Source of the DNA: Spirochaetaceae bacterium
GTDB taxonomy: Bacteria; Spirochaetota; Leptospiria; Leptospirales; Leptonemataceae
Direction of reading: 5' to 3'
NCBI GenBank assembly: GCA_002730875.1
Contig: PCBI01000017.1
Coordinates: forward strand, 1-64,000
DNA length: 64,000 nucleotides
Shown: positions 55,485 to 64,000 of the stretch, in pieces
Numbering within the stretch: the stretch's first letter is position 1
Layout: every line of letters starts with the position of its first letter
Position numbers and translations under genes: made by a program
The notes under the pieces: model-generated
Seen by the model: only the letters and a program-made list of their open reading frames with translations
Databases searched by the model: none
What the model was told of the DNA's origin: nothing

Positions 55485-58400
55485 ATGGCAACGAGTAAGA
55501 AAACCAGCAAGAAAGCAGCAAAGAAAACGGCGAAACCAGCCGCAAAGAAGAAGAGCACGGCGGCGGTAAAAAAGAGCGCACCGGTAGCAAAAACCACCGC
55601 CAAAAAGAAAGCTCCCAAGACTTCCGCGAAGACCAGCACAAAGAAGACCTCGGCAGCCAGCGTCCAGAGCGCCGGCGATCCATTCCTGGAACTGGGGAAG
55701 GATTACCTCAAGGTCGCCCAGGAGTCGGATTTCATTCAGGGGCTGCAAAGGATTTTCAAAAGCCTGAAGGCTCATGTAGACGTAGAGAGCATCATATTTG
55801 CCGGTCGATTTCAGTCCGAATATCGCATTCTATTCGCTGCAGGTTCCGGCGATTGGCTCGCCCCTTCCCCGGAAAAGGGAGTCCCGATTTCTGTGGAGGA
55901 GTTCCAGAACGCTGGCGCTTTCCGTAGTACCCGGAGCCCCACCATTGAAGATGGGGTGAGCTTCGGGGAGTCAGATACGGTTTACGGATTGAGTTTGCCG
56001 GTTCCCGAAAGCGCTTCTTCACCAGAAGGCTATCTGCTCGCCTACCGTGGTTCTACAAACTTTGTAAAATCAGACCTGGATATTCTAAGACTCTTCCAGG
56101 CATATTTTCTGGCTCAGTATCGTAGCTTGATGGAACGGGAGCTCAATGCGCAGTTGAAGTCCAGCAACTCCCGGCTCGCGGGCACGGAAAAAGAAAAGGA
56201 AAAGATACAGCAATCCCTGGAGCAAACCTCGGCCCGGCTGGAAAAACAGACCGCGGATCTAAAGCAACAGAAACAATCGCTGGAACAGCAAATTGAGTCA
56301 ATGAAGGAGCAACACTCCCGAACTCTCAAAGAAAAGCTGGCCCATCAAAAACAGGAAATCGAAAAGAACCATCAATCGGAGCTGGCCGAAAAGCTCGAAT
56401 CTCTGGAGAAACAATCCGAACAGGACAAACAGGCAGCGCTGAAAGAACTGGAAAGCAAGCGCGCACAGGACCTGGAGGAGCTTCAGAAACAGAAGCAGCA
56501 GGAAATCGAAGGGCTGAAAACAGAATTGAAGCAGGCTCGGAATTCCGTAGAGCAAAAAGAAGAAGAAATCAAACAAAAGGAAGAGGAATTCCAGTTTCAG
56601 CTGGCAAGCGAAACCGAGACTCTTCGTGCCCAGTTGCATGCCGAACTGGAAAAGGAAAAGCAGACCGTAACAACACTGGAAAAAGAGATCCAGGAAAAAG
56701 AGCAATCTTTGCAGTCTGAAAAGAATGCAAAAGAGAACCTAAGCGGTAAGCTCAAAGAAACTGAAGAAGTTTTGCAGTCGGCAAAGAAGGAAGCCGAAGA
56801 TCTGAAGACCAATCTGGAAAATGAGTCAAGAAAGCGGCAGTCCCTGGAAGATGAGGTCCAGGAAAAGAGCCGTTCCATGGCAGATCTGAACCAGGAACTG
56901 GAGGCAAACCAGAGCACAATCCAGTCACTGCAAAATGAAAAGCATGATTTAACTCGAAAGGTGGACCAGCTCCACTCCAGCCTGCAGGATACAGAAAAGA
57001 GCATTGAAGATCAAAAGGCGGAATTGATTCGCAAGCTGGAAGAGAGCGAAAGCGAATCCCTGGATACAATACACAGACAGGAAGCCGAAATATCCAGACT
57101 GACAACCCAGCGAGATGAACTGGAGAACTCCCTGGAAACGGCCAATAGCCTTCTAGAAGAAACCAATCGAAGCCTGGAAGCGGAGCAAGTCTCTCGCAAA
57201 AGAACGGAAGAAGAACTTCGAAGCGAGATCCAGACCTACGAATCCCTGGTAGAGGAACAGAAGGAGCAGTTCGAAAAAGACCTGAATTCCCTCCGTTCGG
57301 AAAAGGACGCTCGAATCCAGGCACTGCAGCAGGAAAAGGACTCTACGGTTGAGCAGATCAATCGACAAAAGGATGAAGCGGTTCAGCGGATCACCGCCGA
57401 AAAGGAAAGCCAGTTAGAAAAGCTACGCAGTGAACACCAGGAAATTTTAACCGGACTGGAAACGACAAAGGACGCGGAAATCCAGCAATTGCAGTCCGAA
57501 CTAGAAGAAACCCGGGAAAGGCTACAGCGCGACAAATCAGATGCACTGGAGGCTCTGGAAGCCCGTAAACAAAACGAAATCGAAACCCTTCGCACAGACC
57601 TGGAGGGTCAATTGGCAAGCCAGAAGGAGTCCTACGAGTCCCGATTGCAGGAGACCCGGCAGAGTTCCGCGGCCGAGATCGCCCGAATCCAGAAAGAGAC
57701 AGAAGAGCAAATCAATCAGACCAACCAGGAAACCAGCGAAAAGATCCAGAAGCTGGAAACGGATTACCAGAACCAGATTGCGGAGCTGCAGCTAACCCTG
57801 GAACAGAACGAGAAAGAAGCCAACGAGAAATACGAGCAGCTGTACCGCTCTTCGCAACAAAGCGAAACGGCTCTCCGGGAAGAGGCCTACAGGCTCAAGA
57901 ATGTCTATGAGCAGGTTAGCTCCAATCTGGCCCGAGAAAAAGAAGAGCATTCCAAAAACAGAACCCGATTGGAGTCGGTTGTCCAAAACAAAGAAGAAGA
58001 AATCCAAAAACTGGAAGCCACCATCGCCGAGGACCGGGCCAGCTACGAGCAGCAACTACAGGATGCTCGCAACGCCCTTCAAGAGAGAGATGGCAACATT
58101 CAGGGTCTGGAAAACACCCTGAAAGAAAAGGAAGATAGAATCCATGACCTGGAGATCCATAGAAATCAGCTCTCCGGCGAGATCGATTCGCTGAAGCAGA
58201 GTATCGCCGCCGCCGAAAAACAGCATCAGGATCAAATCCTTCAGCTGGAATCCGAAAGGGATAGCATACGCGCGGACCTGGAGCGCAACATTCGCAATCT
58301 GCAGCAGGAACTCCAGAAGTTAAATGGAGATCTGGATCAAACCCGAAACGACCTTAGAATTACTACCCAGGAACGAAACCGCCTAAATCAGGAAAAGCAT

Positions 58401-60041
58401 GATCTCCAGGTGGAGGTCTCTGCCAGAAAGCAGACGATTCATGAGAAATCGGAAGAAATCCAGGCGCTGAACAAACTGGTAGATGATCTAAAAAAGGAGA
58501 GCGCGAAACTAGAGACTCTGATAGCCGAAAAGAATCAGTCCATTCGCGAAGGGCACCAGAATGAAGAAAGGCTCCGAAATGAGATCGGCGCCCGAAAGGA
58601 ACAGGAAGCTCGTCTCACCCGTGATATTCGTAATCTGGAAGGCGAGATCTCAGAGCTAAACGCCAATATTCAAAGTAAAGAACAGAATATTGGCCGTCTG
58701 AATCAGCAAGAAGCGCAGCTCCGCGAGAATCTCAACCAGCGGATGAAAGACCTGGAAAATGCGAAGAGCCGGGAAACACAACTAAGAGACGATCTCGACA
58801 AGGCGCTGACACGGGAGAAGAATTCCAGAGAAGCCGGCTACCTGCTCGCCAGCGCCGCACGATCCCTGAGCGAAAGTCAGTCTTTCGAGGAGAAACTGGC
58901 CATCCTCGACAAACAGGTATTTGCCAATTATAAGCTCCAACGACTGAGTGTCTTTACCCTGCTGGAAGAAGATCTACTGGAACGATTCTATAGCCGAAAC
59001 GTGCCCGAATTCCCGGTCCGTGCGTCGATCCCGTTGTCGTCGACATTCTTTGGCGAAGCGTTGGCAACCCACCGCCCTTCCATTCTGACCCGCAAAGCCG
59101 GGGCCGATCCCTATGATCTGCCTGAACTGGAAATGGACGAAAACCGGGAGTTCCTGGAAACGAAACGGGAGGACGAGGATCCCCTGGCGGGCATCGTCAA
59201 AAAGATACAGAAAGCCGCGAAATCAGATGAAGTCTACGTACTGCTTCCACTGGTAGAAGCGGACCGGACCCGGGGATTACTGGTGGCCACCTTTCCGGGA
59301 AAAACAAGCATATCCGACGCGGACCAGAAGCTGCTGGAAAGCTTGATTCCTTTCGTGTCCACTTCGTTCCAGTATGAGAAGAATCAATCGCATCTGAAGG
59401 TAGCCCAGAAGAACATTCGCATCTCCGATGAAATCCAGGATTATCTGCATCACAGATATCTGGAAAGCTCCCGGGGCATCTATCGTCTCCTGGACCAGAA
59501 ACCGGAAGGGCTTCCCGAAGAGCTATTCGTAGACATTAAGAGTGTGTCCCGAAGCATATTACCTCCCCTGGTGAACCGGGACCAGGATCTGGGCAATCTG
59601 CTAAAGGAATACCTGGGAGGCTTTCGCACCCGGGCCGAGGAAAACGGCATGGAGTTCGAACTCGACTGGAACGACAAGGCCGCCAGAAACATCAAAGCCC
59701 GCATCGGCGATCGATTTCGGAATCTTTTCTGGCTGGTTACGGAAGCAATAGACAACGCAATCAAGCATAGCGAGGCCCGATGGATTCAGATTAAGCTTCA
59801 GGAAAAGGATAACCGAATCTCGCTGGCCATCACCGACAATGGCGAAGGCTTGATCCGGAAAGCAGGCAGCGACCATCCGGAAAACGGGAAAGGGCTGCAT
59901 GCAATTCGCACTATTGCGCAGTCCTTGCTCGCAAACCTGGCCATTGAAAAAGGCCCAAGAGGCTACGGAACTTCCATCCAGCTTGAATGGGACCTGGCAG
60001 GCATGGAACGGAACCCGGAAAAGTTGCTGGAACAGGCTTGA
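55485..60041 (+). CDS. giant GAF/coiled-coil pseudo-histidine kinase with H1-like tail
   Basis: 1518 residues. Residues 1-58 are almost wholly Lys, Ala, Thr and Pro (KKAAKKTAKPAAKKK), like histone H1 tails. A GAF-like domain covers about 75-215. Residues 220-1115 are one continuous heptad coiled coil rich in Glu, Gln and Lys. A second GAF-like region covers about 1120-1290. A helix pair reads RISDEIQDYLHHRYL where HisKA_3 kinases have EIHD, so Gln1318 replaces the phosphoacceptor His. The HATPase at 1395-1505 keeps the N-box EAIDNAIKHS, DNGEG and GKGLHAI. It likely binds ATP without His transfer; role unknown. Confidence 0.88.
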   Translation: MATSKKTSKKAAKKTAKPAAKKKSTAAVKKSAPVAKTTAKKKAPKTSAKTSTKKTSAASVQSAGDPFLELGKDYLKVAQESDFIQGLQRIFKSLKAHVDVESIIFAGRFQSEYRILFAAGSGDWLAPSPEKGVPISVEEFQNAGAFRSTRSPTIEDGVSFGESDTVYGLSLPVPESASSPEGYLLAYRGSTNFVKSDLDILRLFQAYFLAQYRSLMERELNAQLKSSNSRLAGTEKEKEKIQQSLEQTSARLEKQTADLKQQKQSLEQQIESMKEQHSRTLKEKLAHQKQEIEKNHQSELAEKLESLEKQSEQDKQAALKELESKRAQDLEELQKQKQQEIEGLKTELKQARNSVEQKEEEIKQKEEEFQFQLASETETLRAQLHAELEKEKQTVTTLEKEIQEKEQSLQSEKNAKENLSGKLKETEEVLQSAKKEAEDLKTNLENESRKRQSLEDEVQEKSRSMADLNQELEANQSTIQSLQNEKHDLTRKVDQLHSSLQDTEKSIEDQKAELIRKLEESESESLDTIHRQEAEISRLTTQRDELENSLETANSLLEETNRSLEAEQVSRKRTEEELRSEIQTYESLVEEQKEQFEKDLNSLRSEKDARIQALQQEKDSTVEQINRQKDEAVQRITAEKESQLEKLRSEHQEILTGLETTKDAEIQQLQSELEETRERLQRDKSDALEALEARKQNEIETLRTDLEGQLASQKESYESRLQETRQSSAAEIARIQKETEEQINQTNQETSEKIQKLETDYQNQIAELQLTLEQNEKEANEKYEQLYRSSQQSETALREEAYRLKNVYEQVSSNLAREKEEHSKNRTRLESVVQNKEEEIQKLEATIAEDRASYEQQLQDARNALQERDGNIQGLENTLKEKEDRIHDLEIHRNQLSGEIDSLKQSIAAAEKQHQDQILQLESERDSIRADLERNIRNLQQELQKLNGDLDQTRNDLRITTQERNRLNQEKHDLQVEVSARKQTIHEKSEEIQALNKLVDDLKKESAKLETLIAEKNQSIREGHQNEERLRNEIGARKEQEARLTRDIRNLEGEISELNANIQSKEQNIGRLNQQEAQLRENLNQRMKDLENAKSRETQLRDDLDKALTREKNSREAGYLLASAARSLSESQSFEEKLAILDKQVFANYKLQRLSVFTLLEEDLLERFYSRNVPEFPVRASIPLSSTFFGEALATHRPSILTRKAGADPYDLPELEMDENREFLETKREDEDPLAGIVKKIQKAAKSDEVYVLLPLVEADRTRGLLVATFPGKTSISDADQKLLESLIPFVSTSFQYEKNQSHLKVAQKNIRISDEIQDYLHHRYLESSRGIYRLLDQKPEGLPEELFVDIKSVSRSILPPLVNRDQDLGNLLKEYLGGFRTRAEENGMEFELDWNDKAARNIKARIGDRFRNLFWLVTEAIDNAIKHSEARWIQIKLQEKDNRISLAITDNGEGLIRKAGSDHPENGKGLHAIRTIAQSLLANLAIEKGPRGYGTSIQLEWDLAGMERNPEKLLEQA

Positions 60042-60115
60042 CCCCAATACCAATCCTGTAACAGTCGTTTAAGGGTTTATCCGATATGCTATCCCGAAGC
60101 AGGAAAGCGGACATT

Positions 60116-60586
60116 ATGCGAAGCCTGGCTTTGCTTGCTCTTCTGGGGTTCGGAAGTCAGTATCCGATTCCGGAATGGCACCAGTGTCGCAAGCTGCACC
60201 CCGAGGTGGCCGGCTCTTCGCAGCCACGGCCTCAAACGAGCTCGCATTCGGAAGCTACCGCCGTTTATTCTTCGAACCCCGAAGCTCCAGCGTCCCGCAA
60301 AACTCCGGCCTCTCCTGAAGCCGGCCATCGGCCTTCTGCAACCGGCAGCCCGCCCTGCCATGGATCATCCGCAACTTCCGAAGAAAGCTCCGGACACGAC
60401 CATGAATCCTGTCCGGTTTGTCAGGGATATCTGTTGCTGGGCTTCATCGATTTTCAGCAACCGGGTCCGGCGCTCCTCACTCTAGAGGAAATCAGCACTG
60501 ATACTATTTCTCTCTCTACCTCAACGAGCTACAGCCATACTCGCATTCGCGAGATCCTGGCACGACCTCCGCCCTACCTATCATAG
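60116..60586 (+). CDS. small secreted Cys/His protein, DUF2946-like
   Basis: 156 residues from the ATG at 60116, which has AGGAAAG upstream. A signal segment (MRSLALLALLGFG) is followed by a Pro/Ser/Thr-rich low-complexity region and then a Cys/His cluster, PPCHGSS ... GHDHESCPVCQGYL, with CPVC able to bind metal. DUF2946 proteins with this layout occur near copper genes. It is 449 bases upstream of the MbnP/MbnH-like pair on the same strand, so a copper role is suggested by context but not proven. Confidence 0.55.
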   Translation: MRSLALLALLGFGSQYPIPEWHQCRKLHPEVAGSSQPRPQTSSHSEATAVYSSNPEAPASRKTPASPEAGHRPSATGSPPCHGSSATSEESSGHDHESCPVCQGYLLLGFIDFQQPGPALLTLEEISTDTISLSTSTSYSHTRIREILARPPPYLS

Positions 60587-60925
60587 ATCGAATACAGAAT
60601 ACGGGCTCTTGCGCATCTGTGCGCCCTGGGCCCGATACAGCCTGGTGGCTGTAGGGTTCTGCCGATCTGGTCTGTTCCGGTTAGAATCCAGCTGATTCGG
60701 TCTTCTCCCTCTGGCTGCGAAACCGTGGCTCGGACGCAAGCCCATCCAGCGATATAATGTCGCCGAATGGAATGTTGCCCCTTCCCGGCTTCGCAGCGCT
60801 TTTTGGCCTTTAAGACTGTTCTGGTAAGTGGCTCCTTTCGCGATTAGATTCGTGTACGCATTTAGAGCTTCAATCAGAGCATTCGAAAGCGAACCGTCGG
60901 TTCGAGGCGGCCCGAAAGCGCGCAA
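60581..60925 (-). pseudogene. possible remnant of an ISL3-type transposase
   Basis: Short frame from a TTG with an in-frame TGA just upstream. It contains SNALIEALNAYTN, which resembles the SNAxTExLN block at the C-terminal end of ISL3-family transposases, followed by a Gly-x-x-Tyr region. The catalytic core is missing and no terminal inverted repeats are seen. The similarity is short, so chance is possible. The rest of 60587-61035 shows no gene; an AT-rich stretch from 60990 probably contains the promoter for the MbnP-like gene. Confidence 0.25.
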
Positions 60926-61035
60926 TGCTCAGACTGGAGCAAACGAATGGAGCAAGGCATCCGACGGAAAGGCCTGATCCGTGACAATGTGTAGACAAAG
61001 CATTTTTATAACATTTAGAATTAGGACATTCATTT

Positions 61036-61941
61036 ATGAATTACGTATTAAATAGAGAAATAGATCCTTCGGTCGTTAGACACCGAATCGGAGCTCTGGC
61101 TCTCGCTGCCGTAACCCTTGTGGTGGCCGGACACTGTAACCAGAGCGAATCCAACAACGATGCAGAAACTCTGGCGCTGGTCGCCCTGGCATCGGCTCCT
61201 GTAAGTATGCCCTTCTCTCTGGTGGCGGACAACCAGAGCGTTGGCTGTAACCAGAATTTCACTATCGGTACCGGCAACGATACCGTGCAAATCAAGGACT
61301 TCAGAGTCTATCTCTCTGAGTTCGCCTGGATCACGCCGGATGGAGAAGTCAGCGTCACTCTTCCCGATCTGGGGGATTGGCAGAAAAACAACGCGGTACT
61401 CATTGACCTGGAAGATGGAACCGGCTACTGCTCTGGAACAGGCACAACAGCCACGAACGGCCAGATAACTCTACCGGCTCCGCCGTCAAACGCCACGGGG
61501 CTGGCCTTTTCTATCGGGTTGCCTGACTCGGTGAACCGACTGAACAATACGACCACATCGGCGCCGTTTAATATCAGCCAGATGTACTGGACCTGGGCTA
61601 ACGGTTACAAGTTCGCAAACGTGGAACTGAGCCAGAATGGTACGACGGCATATCGCTTTCATCTAGGTTCCATTGGATGCACGGGTACTCCCGGTGAAGC
61701 CTATACCAGCTGCAGCCGACCCATGAAAGGCAGAGTGCAGCTAAACAATGTTAACGTGGCCAATGGAATACAGTTCGACGTTAAGGACTGGTTTTCCGGT
61801 CAGGCCTATGCAGTGACCGATTGTATGGGAGCCCCTACGCCCGATGCACGATGCCAGGCCCTTAGAAATCGCATGGGGCTGGATCAGACCAGCGGACAAC
61901 CCAGCACCGGAAATGCCATCGGCTTCGAATTGAAGCAGTAA
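61036..61941 (+). CDS. MbnP-family (metallo-mystery pair) lipoprotein
   Basis: 301 residues, lipobox-like VAGHC near residue 34. The mature beta-rich domain starts SMPFSLVADNQSVGCNQNF and carries IKDFRVYLSEF, GTGYCSG, MYWTWANGYKF, GSIGCTG and SCSRPMKG, matching the four-Cys MbnP-type family. Trp185 or Trp187 in YWTW corresponds to the region that partner MbnH oxidises to kynurenine in the methanotroph system, giving a copper-binding protein. It is followed 24 bases later by the MbnH-like gene. Copper as ligand is inferred from family. Confidence 0.85.
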   Translation: MNYVLNREIDPSVVRHRIGALALAAVTLVVAGHCNQSESNNDAETLALVALASAPVSMPFSLVADNQSVGCNQNFTIGTGNDTVQIKDFRVYLSEFAWITPDGEVSVTLPDLGDWQKNNAVLIDLEDGTGYCSGTGTTATNGQITLPAPPSNATGLAFSIGLPDSVNRLNNTTTSAPFNISQMYWTWANGYKFANVELSQNGTTAYRFHLGSIGCTGTPGEAYTSCSRPMKGRVQLNNVNVANGIQFDVKDWFSGQAYAVTDCMGAPTPDARCQALRNRMGLDQTSGQPSTGNAIGFELKQ

Positions 61942-61965
61942 TTGCCGATTAATAGGAGAATTATC

Positions 61966-63363
61966 ATGGAATCCTCAACCGTATCCCTGTCGCAGCCATC
62001 AGCCAGTCATCCATTGCAAATCGAGCGACGAGCGCTGTTGCCGTCCTTCGCCTCGATGGCCAGAAGCCATTCGCCGGATCATAATGGTGTTGGCGAAATC
62101 CGTCCATTGGCCGCGATAAGGCGCGCGCTCTACATCTTTTTGATTGTGGCCGGGCTGGCGCCGGGCGGATGCAAAGAAGATTCCGGAAACGATGTAGCCC
62201 TGCTTGCGGCCCTGGCCGCCGGCGGGGGCTGCCCTTCCTATGACTGGAATTTACCCCCGGGAGTCCCTGCCCCGGTTGTGCCGTCGGACAACTGCATGAC
62301 ACCGGCCCGGGTTGAGCTGGGTCGCCATCTCTTCTACGACAAAGCGCTGTCTAGAGACGAGTCCATGTCCTGCGCCAGTTGTCACTTCCAGGAGAGAGCT
62401 TTTGCGGATGGGAAGACTCGCCCCAGAGGGATCGCTCATGCCGGCTTTCCCACCGGTGAACTCCATCCGCGAAATGCCCAACATCTTTCCAATGCCGGCT
62501 ATCATACCAAGCTTACGTGGAACAATCCGCTTCTGGACACACTGGAGGGTCAGTCCAGAGTGCCTCTTTTTTCCGAATCCGGAGATAACTCCATTGTTGA
62601 ACTGGGTCTCCAGGATCAGCAGTACCTTAACAAGCTGGCCTCCGACGATACCTACCGCCAGCTCTTTCAGCAGGCGTATGACGGCGATATCTCCGAACAA
62701 TCCGTGCGATTTGCGCTGGCTTCTTTTCAACGAAGCATGACCAGCTTCGATTCGGATTACGACCGCTTCATCAAGGGCCAGGGTTCTTTGAGTCCGGCCG
62801 CTTACCGCGGTTTCGAGGTCTTTAATGGAGAAGTGGCCGAATGCTTTCATTGCCACGGAGGGTTTAACTTCACAGATACTTCATTGCATACGAATTCAGG
62901 AGCAGTGGAATTCGCTTTTCACAATAATGGCCTTTATTCGGACGCGGAGTACAATTCAAAGCCCACGAAAGGACTGCAGGACATTTCCAATCAGGCTCTG
63001 GATCGGGGAAAGTTCCGAGCGCCCTCGCTGCGAAATATCGTATTGACCATGCCGTACTTTCATGATGGATCGGTAAATTGCTCGAGTCCGCCCGCGGATG
63101 CCACCAATCGCACAGCCATGGAGGCCTGTGCCCGGGAAGCTCTGACCGTCATTGTAGATATGTATCGAGCCGGCGGGGATGCGGCCAAACGGGGACAGCC
63201 TACCGGAGCAGCCGTGGATGCAAGTCTGATTCGCCCATTCAGTATTACTGATTCGCAAAGAGATGATCTGGTGGAGTTTCTTATATCGCTAACGGACTGG
63301 TCTTTCGCCAGCAGAAGCGATTTAGCGAATCCCCGACCCTCCCATTCCAGGTTTGGGCGATGA
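61966..63363 (+). CDS. MbnH-family dihaem enzyme (MauG/peroxidase-like)
   Basis: 465 residues from the ATG at 61966, with AGGAG seven bases upstream. A long n-region precedes a hydrophobic core and lipobox-like PGGCKED near residue 67, so the start may be further in. Two haem c sites: CASCH at 136-140 and CFHCH at 293-297. CCP/MauG hallmarks: ELGRHLFYDKALS, RNAQHLSNAGY, ELGLQDQQYL, FKxGxFRAPSLRNI-like GKFRAPSLRN and MPYFHDGS. It should carry out peroxide-driven oxidation of a protein partner, here the adjacent MbnP-like lipoprotein. Outer-side location. Confidence 0.92.
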   Translation: MESSTVSLSQPSASHPLQIERRALLPSFASMARSHSPDHNGVGEIRPLAAIRRALYIFLIVAGLAPGGCKEDSGNDVALLAALAAGGGCPSYDWNLPPGVPAPVVPSDNCMTPARVELGRHLFYDKALSRDESMSCASCHFQERAFADGKTRPRGIAHAGFPTGELHPRNAQHLSNAGYHTKLTWNNPLLDTLEGQSRVPLFSESGDNSIVELGLQDQQYLNKLASDDTYRQLFQQAYDGDISEQSVRFALASFQRSMTSFDSDYDRFIKGQGSLSPAAYRGFEVFNGEVAECFHCHGGFNFTDTSLHTNSGAVEFAFHNNGLYSDAEYNSKPTKGLQDISNQALDRGKFRAPSLRNIVLTMPYFHDGSVNCSSPPADATNRTAMEACAREALTVIVDMYRAGGDAAKRGQPTGAAVDASLIRPFSITDSQRDDLVEFLISLTDWSFASRSDLANPRPSHSRFGR

Positions 63364-63445
63364 TGACTATTGACGGACTCCAGGCCAGAAGGTTCAGCTA
63401 CGTGGAATCGCAAGCCTCGGATATTCTATCTATGGAGAAAAGGCC

Positions 63446-64000
63446 ATGATTCGTCCGATCACTATCATGCTATCGGCACTCCTTCTTCTCTGGCCGCTAA
63501 GCCAATGCAGCTACGGCGAGGTAAACGATGGAGAGCAAGAACAGGCAGCTCTGGCTGACTTCATTCTCGGAAGCACGCGAGGAGAATTGAACCTGAATCT
63601 GAGGTTCACCGACGGAGGGACCGATTCTATATCCAGCTTCACTACCGGAGCCGGCGCCATGACACTCGGTTCCCTTCGTATTGAAATAGATCGTATAGAG
63701 TTGATTTATGAACCCGGCTTCTTTCAGGGAATCTTGACAGGTTTGCTATATTTGCACCGCCATGGCGACCTTTATGCCCATGGTGAAGAGAATGTGAGCA
63801 CCGGGGATCCGGTCTTTTCTACCAGCGGCGCCAGCTTCACGCTTACCGGGGCAACCGGAAGCGATCCAGGCGGGAGGAACTTCCAGAATCTTCCTTTGAC
63901 GCTTCAAGTGCCGCCGGGACAGATCAAATCCATTAAACTTCATTTTCAGAGTGTCCAGGCAAGCGGCACCGATGACGGATCGCCTTTCGCCTCAATTGTC
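63446..64000 (+). CDS. lipoprotein of the MbnP/MbnH locus, truncated by the window
   Basis: At least 185 codons, open to the right edge with no stop in the window. ATG preceded by GGAGAAAAGG. Signal segment MIRPITIMLSALLLLWPLSQC with lipobox LSQC. The mature part is beta-rich with GELNLNLRFTDGG, GSLRIEIDRIELIYE and LPLTLQVPPGQIKSIKLHFQ, looking like a secreted beta-sandwich domain. It starts 82 bases after the MbnH-like stop on the same strand, so it is probably co-expressed. Family not recognised. Confidence 0.75.
   Translation, partial: MIRPITIMLSALLLLWPLSQCSYGEVNDGEQEQAALADFILGSTRGELNLNLRFTDGGTDSISSFTTGAGAMTLGSLRIEIDRIELIYEPGFFQGILTGLLYLHRHGDLYAHGEENVSTGDPVFSTSGASFTLTGATGSDPGGRNFQNLPLTLQVPPGQIKSIKLHFQSVQASGTDDGSPFASIV

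Noticed and set aside
55485..55660. Separate histone H1-like gene
   Set aside because: The Lys/Ala tail continues without a stop into the GAF and coiled-coil protein, so it is a domain, not a gene.

Overview
The window looks like chromosome of a Leptospirales spirochaete with moderately high G+C, perhaps Leptonema-like. This is inferred from gene content, not from any search. Supporting content: many short lipoproteins with loose lipoboxes ending in Cys, WG-repeat and TRL-family proteins, the futalosine menaquinone enzyme MqnC, a quinone-linked Fe-S oxidoreductase of the HdrC/HdrB type, and many cyclase-homology signalling proteins. Gene density is high, both strands are used, and short GTGA/ATGA overlaps mark operons.

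Layout. 1-2918 (minus) is an accessory patch: two related C-terminal protein fragments that share a near-identical 21-bp junction, two small lipoproteins, and three tandem TRL-family lipoproteins. 3235-4182 is an outer-membrane barrel protein. 4388-8103 (minus) holds leuC-leuD and a lipoprotein-folD pair. 8476-11072 (plus) has an NTF2-like protein, a lipoprotein alkaline phosphatase and a YkgJ-type Cys-cluster protein. 11229-31392 is mixed housekeeping and signalling: two adenylate cyclases, a CBS protein, a GNAT-nitrilase fusion, a DUF429-MTH1 fusion, a WG-repeat protein, a YheT-like hydrolase, a TM2 protein, MaoC, a secreted 760-residue protein, a TPM-domain lipoprotein, a degenerate histidine kinase and mqnC. 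31506-33803 is the Fe-S electron-transfer protein. 34486-41893 has a full-length 5-oxoprolinase-type HyuA-HyuB fusion, MltG, and a trehalose-phosphate synthase/phosphatase fusion.

42041-42424 is an array of about 3.6 copies of a 106-107 bp unit built from short hairpins, one of which keeps its pairing through compensatory changes. It lies directly upstream of a secreted SGNH hydrolase. 43833-54340 continues with a HEAT-repeat lipoprotein, a REC-PAS-GGDEF-EAL protein, the TldD/TldE protease pair, a BASS-type transporter, two degenerate receiver/cyclase-like proteins and a tRNA-Ala(TGC). 55485-60041 encodes a 1518-residue protein: histone-H1-like tail, GAF, a coiled coil of roughly 900 residues, a second GAF-like region and a DesK/NarX-type ATPase whose phosphoacceptor His is Gln. 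The right end (60116-64000) is a probable copper locus: a Cys/His-rich DUF2946-like protein, an MbnP-family lipoprotein, an MbnH-family dihaem enzyme and a lipoprotein that runs off the window. No methanobactin genes are visible.

The themes are heavy investment in nucleotide signalling, with several proteins that have lost catalytic or phosphoacceptor residues, and envelope lipoproteins. The best candidates for something undescribed are the hairpin repeat array, the giant coiled-coil pseudo-kinase, the DUF429-MTH1 fusion, the junction-sharing C-terminal fragments and the methanobactin-free MbnP/MbnH locus.
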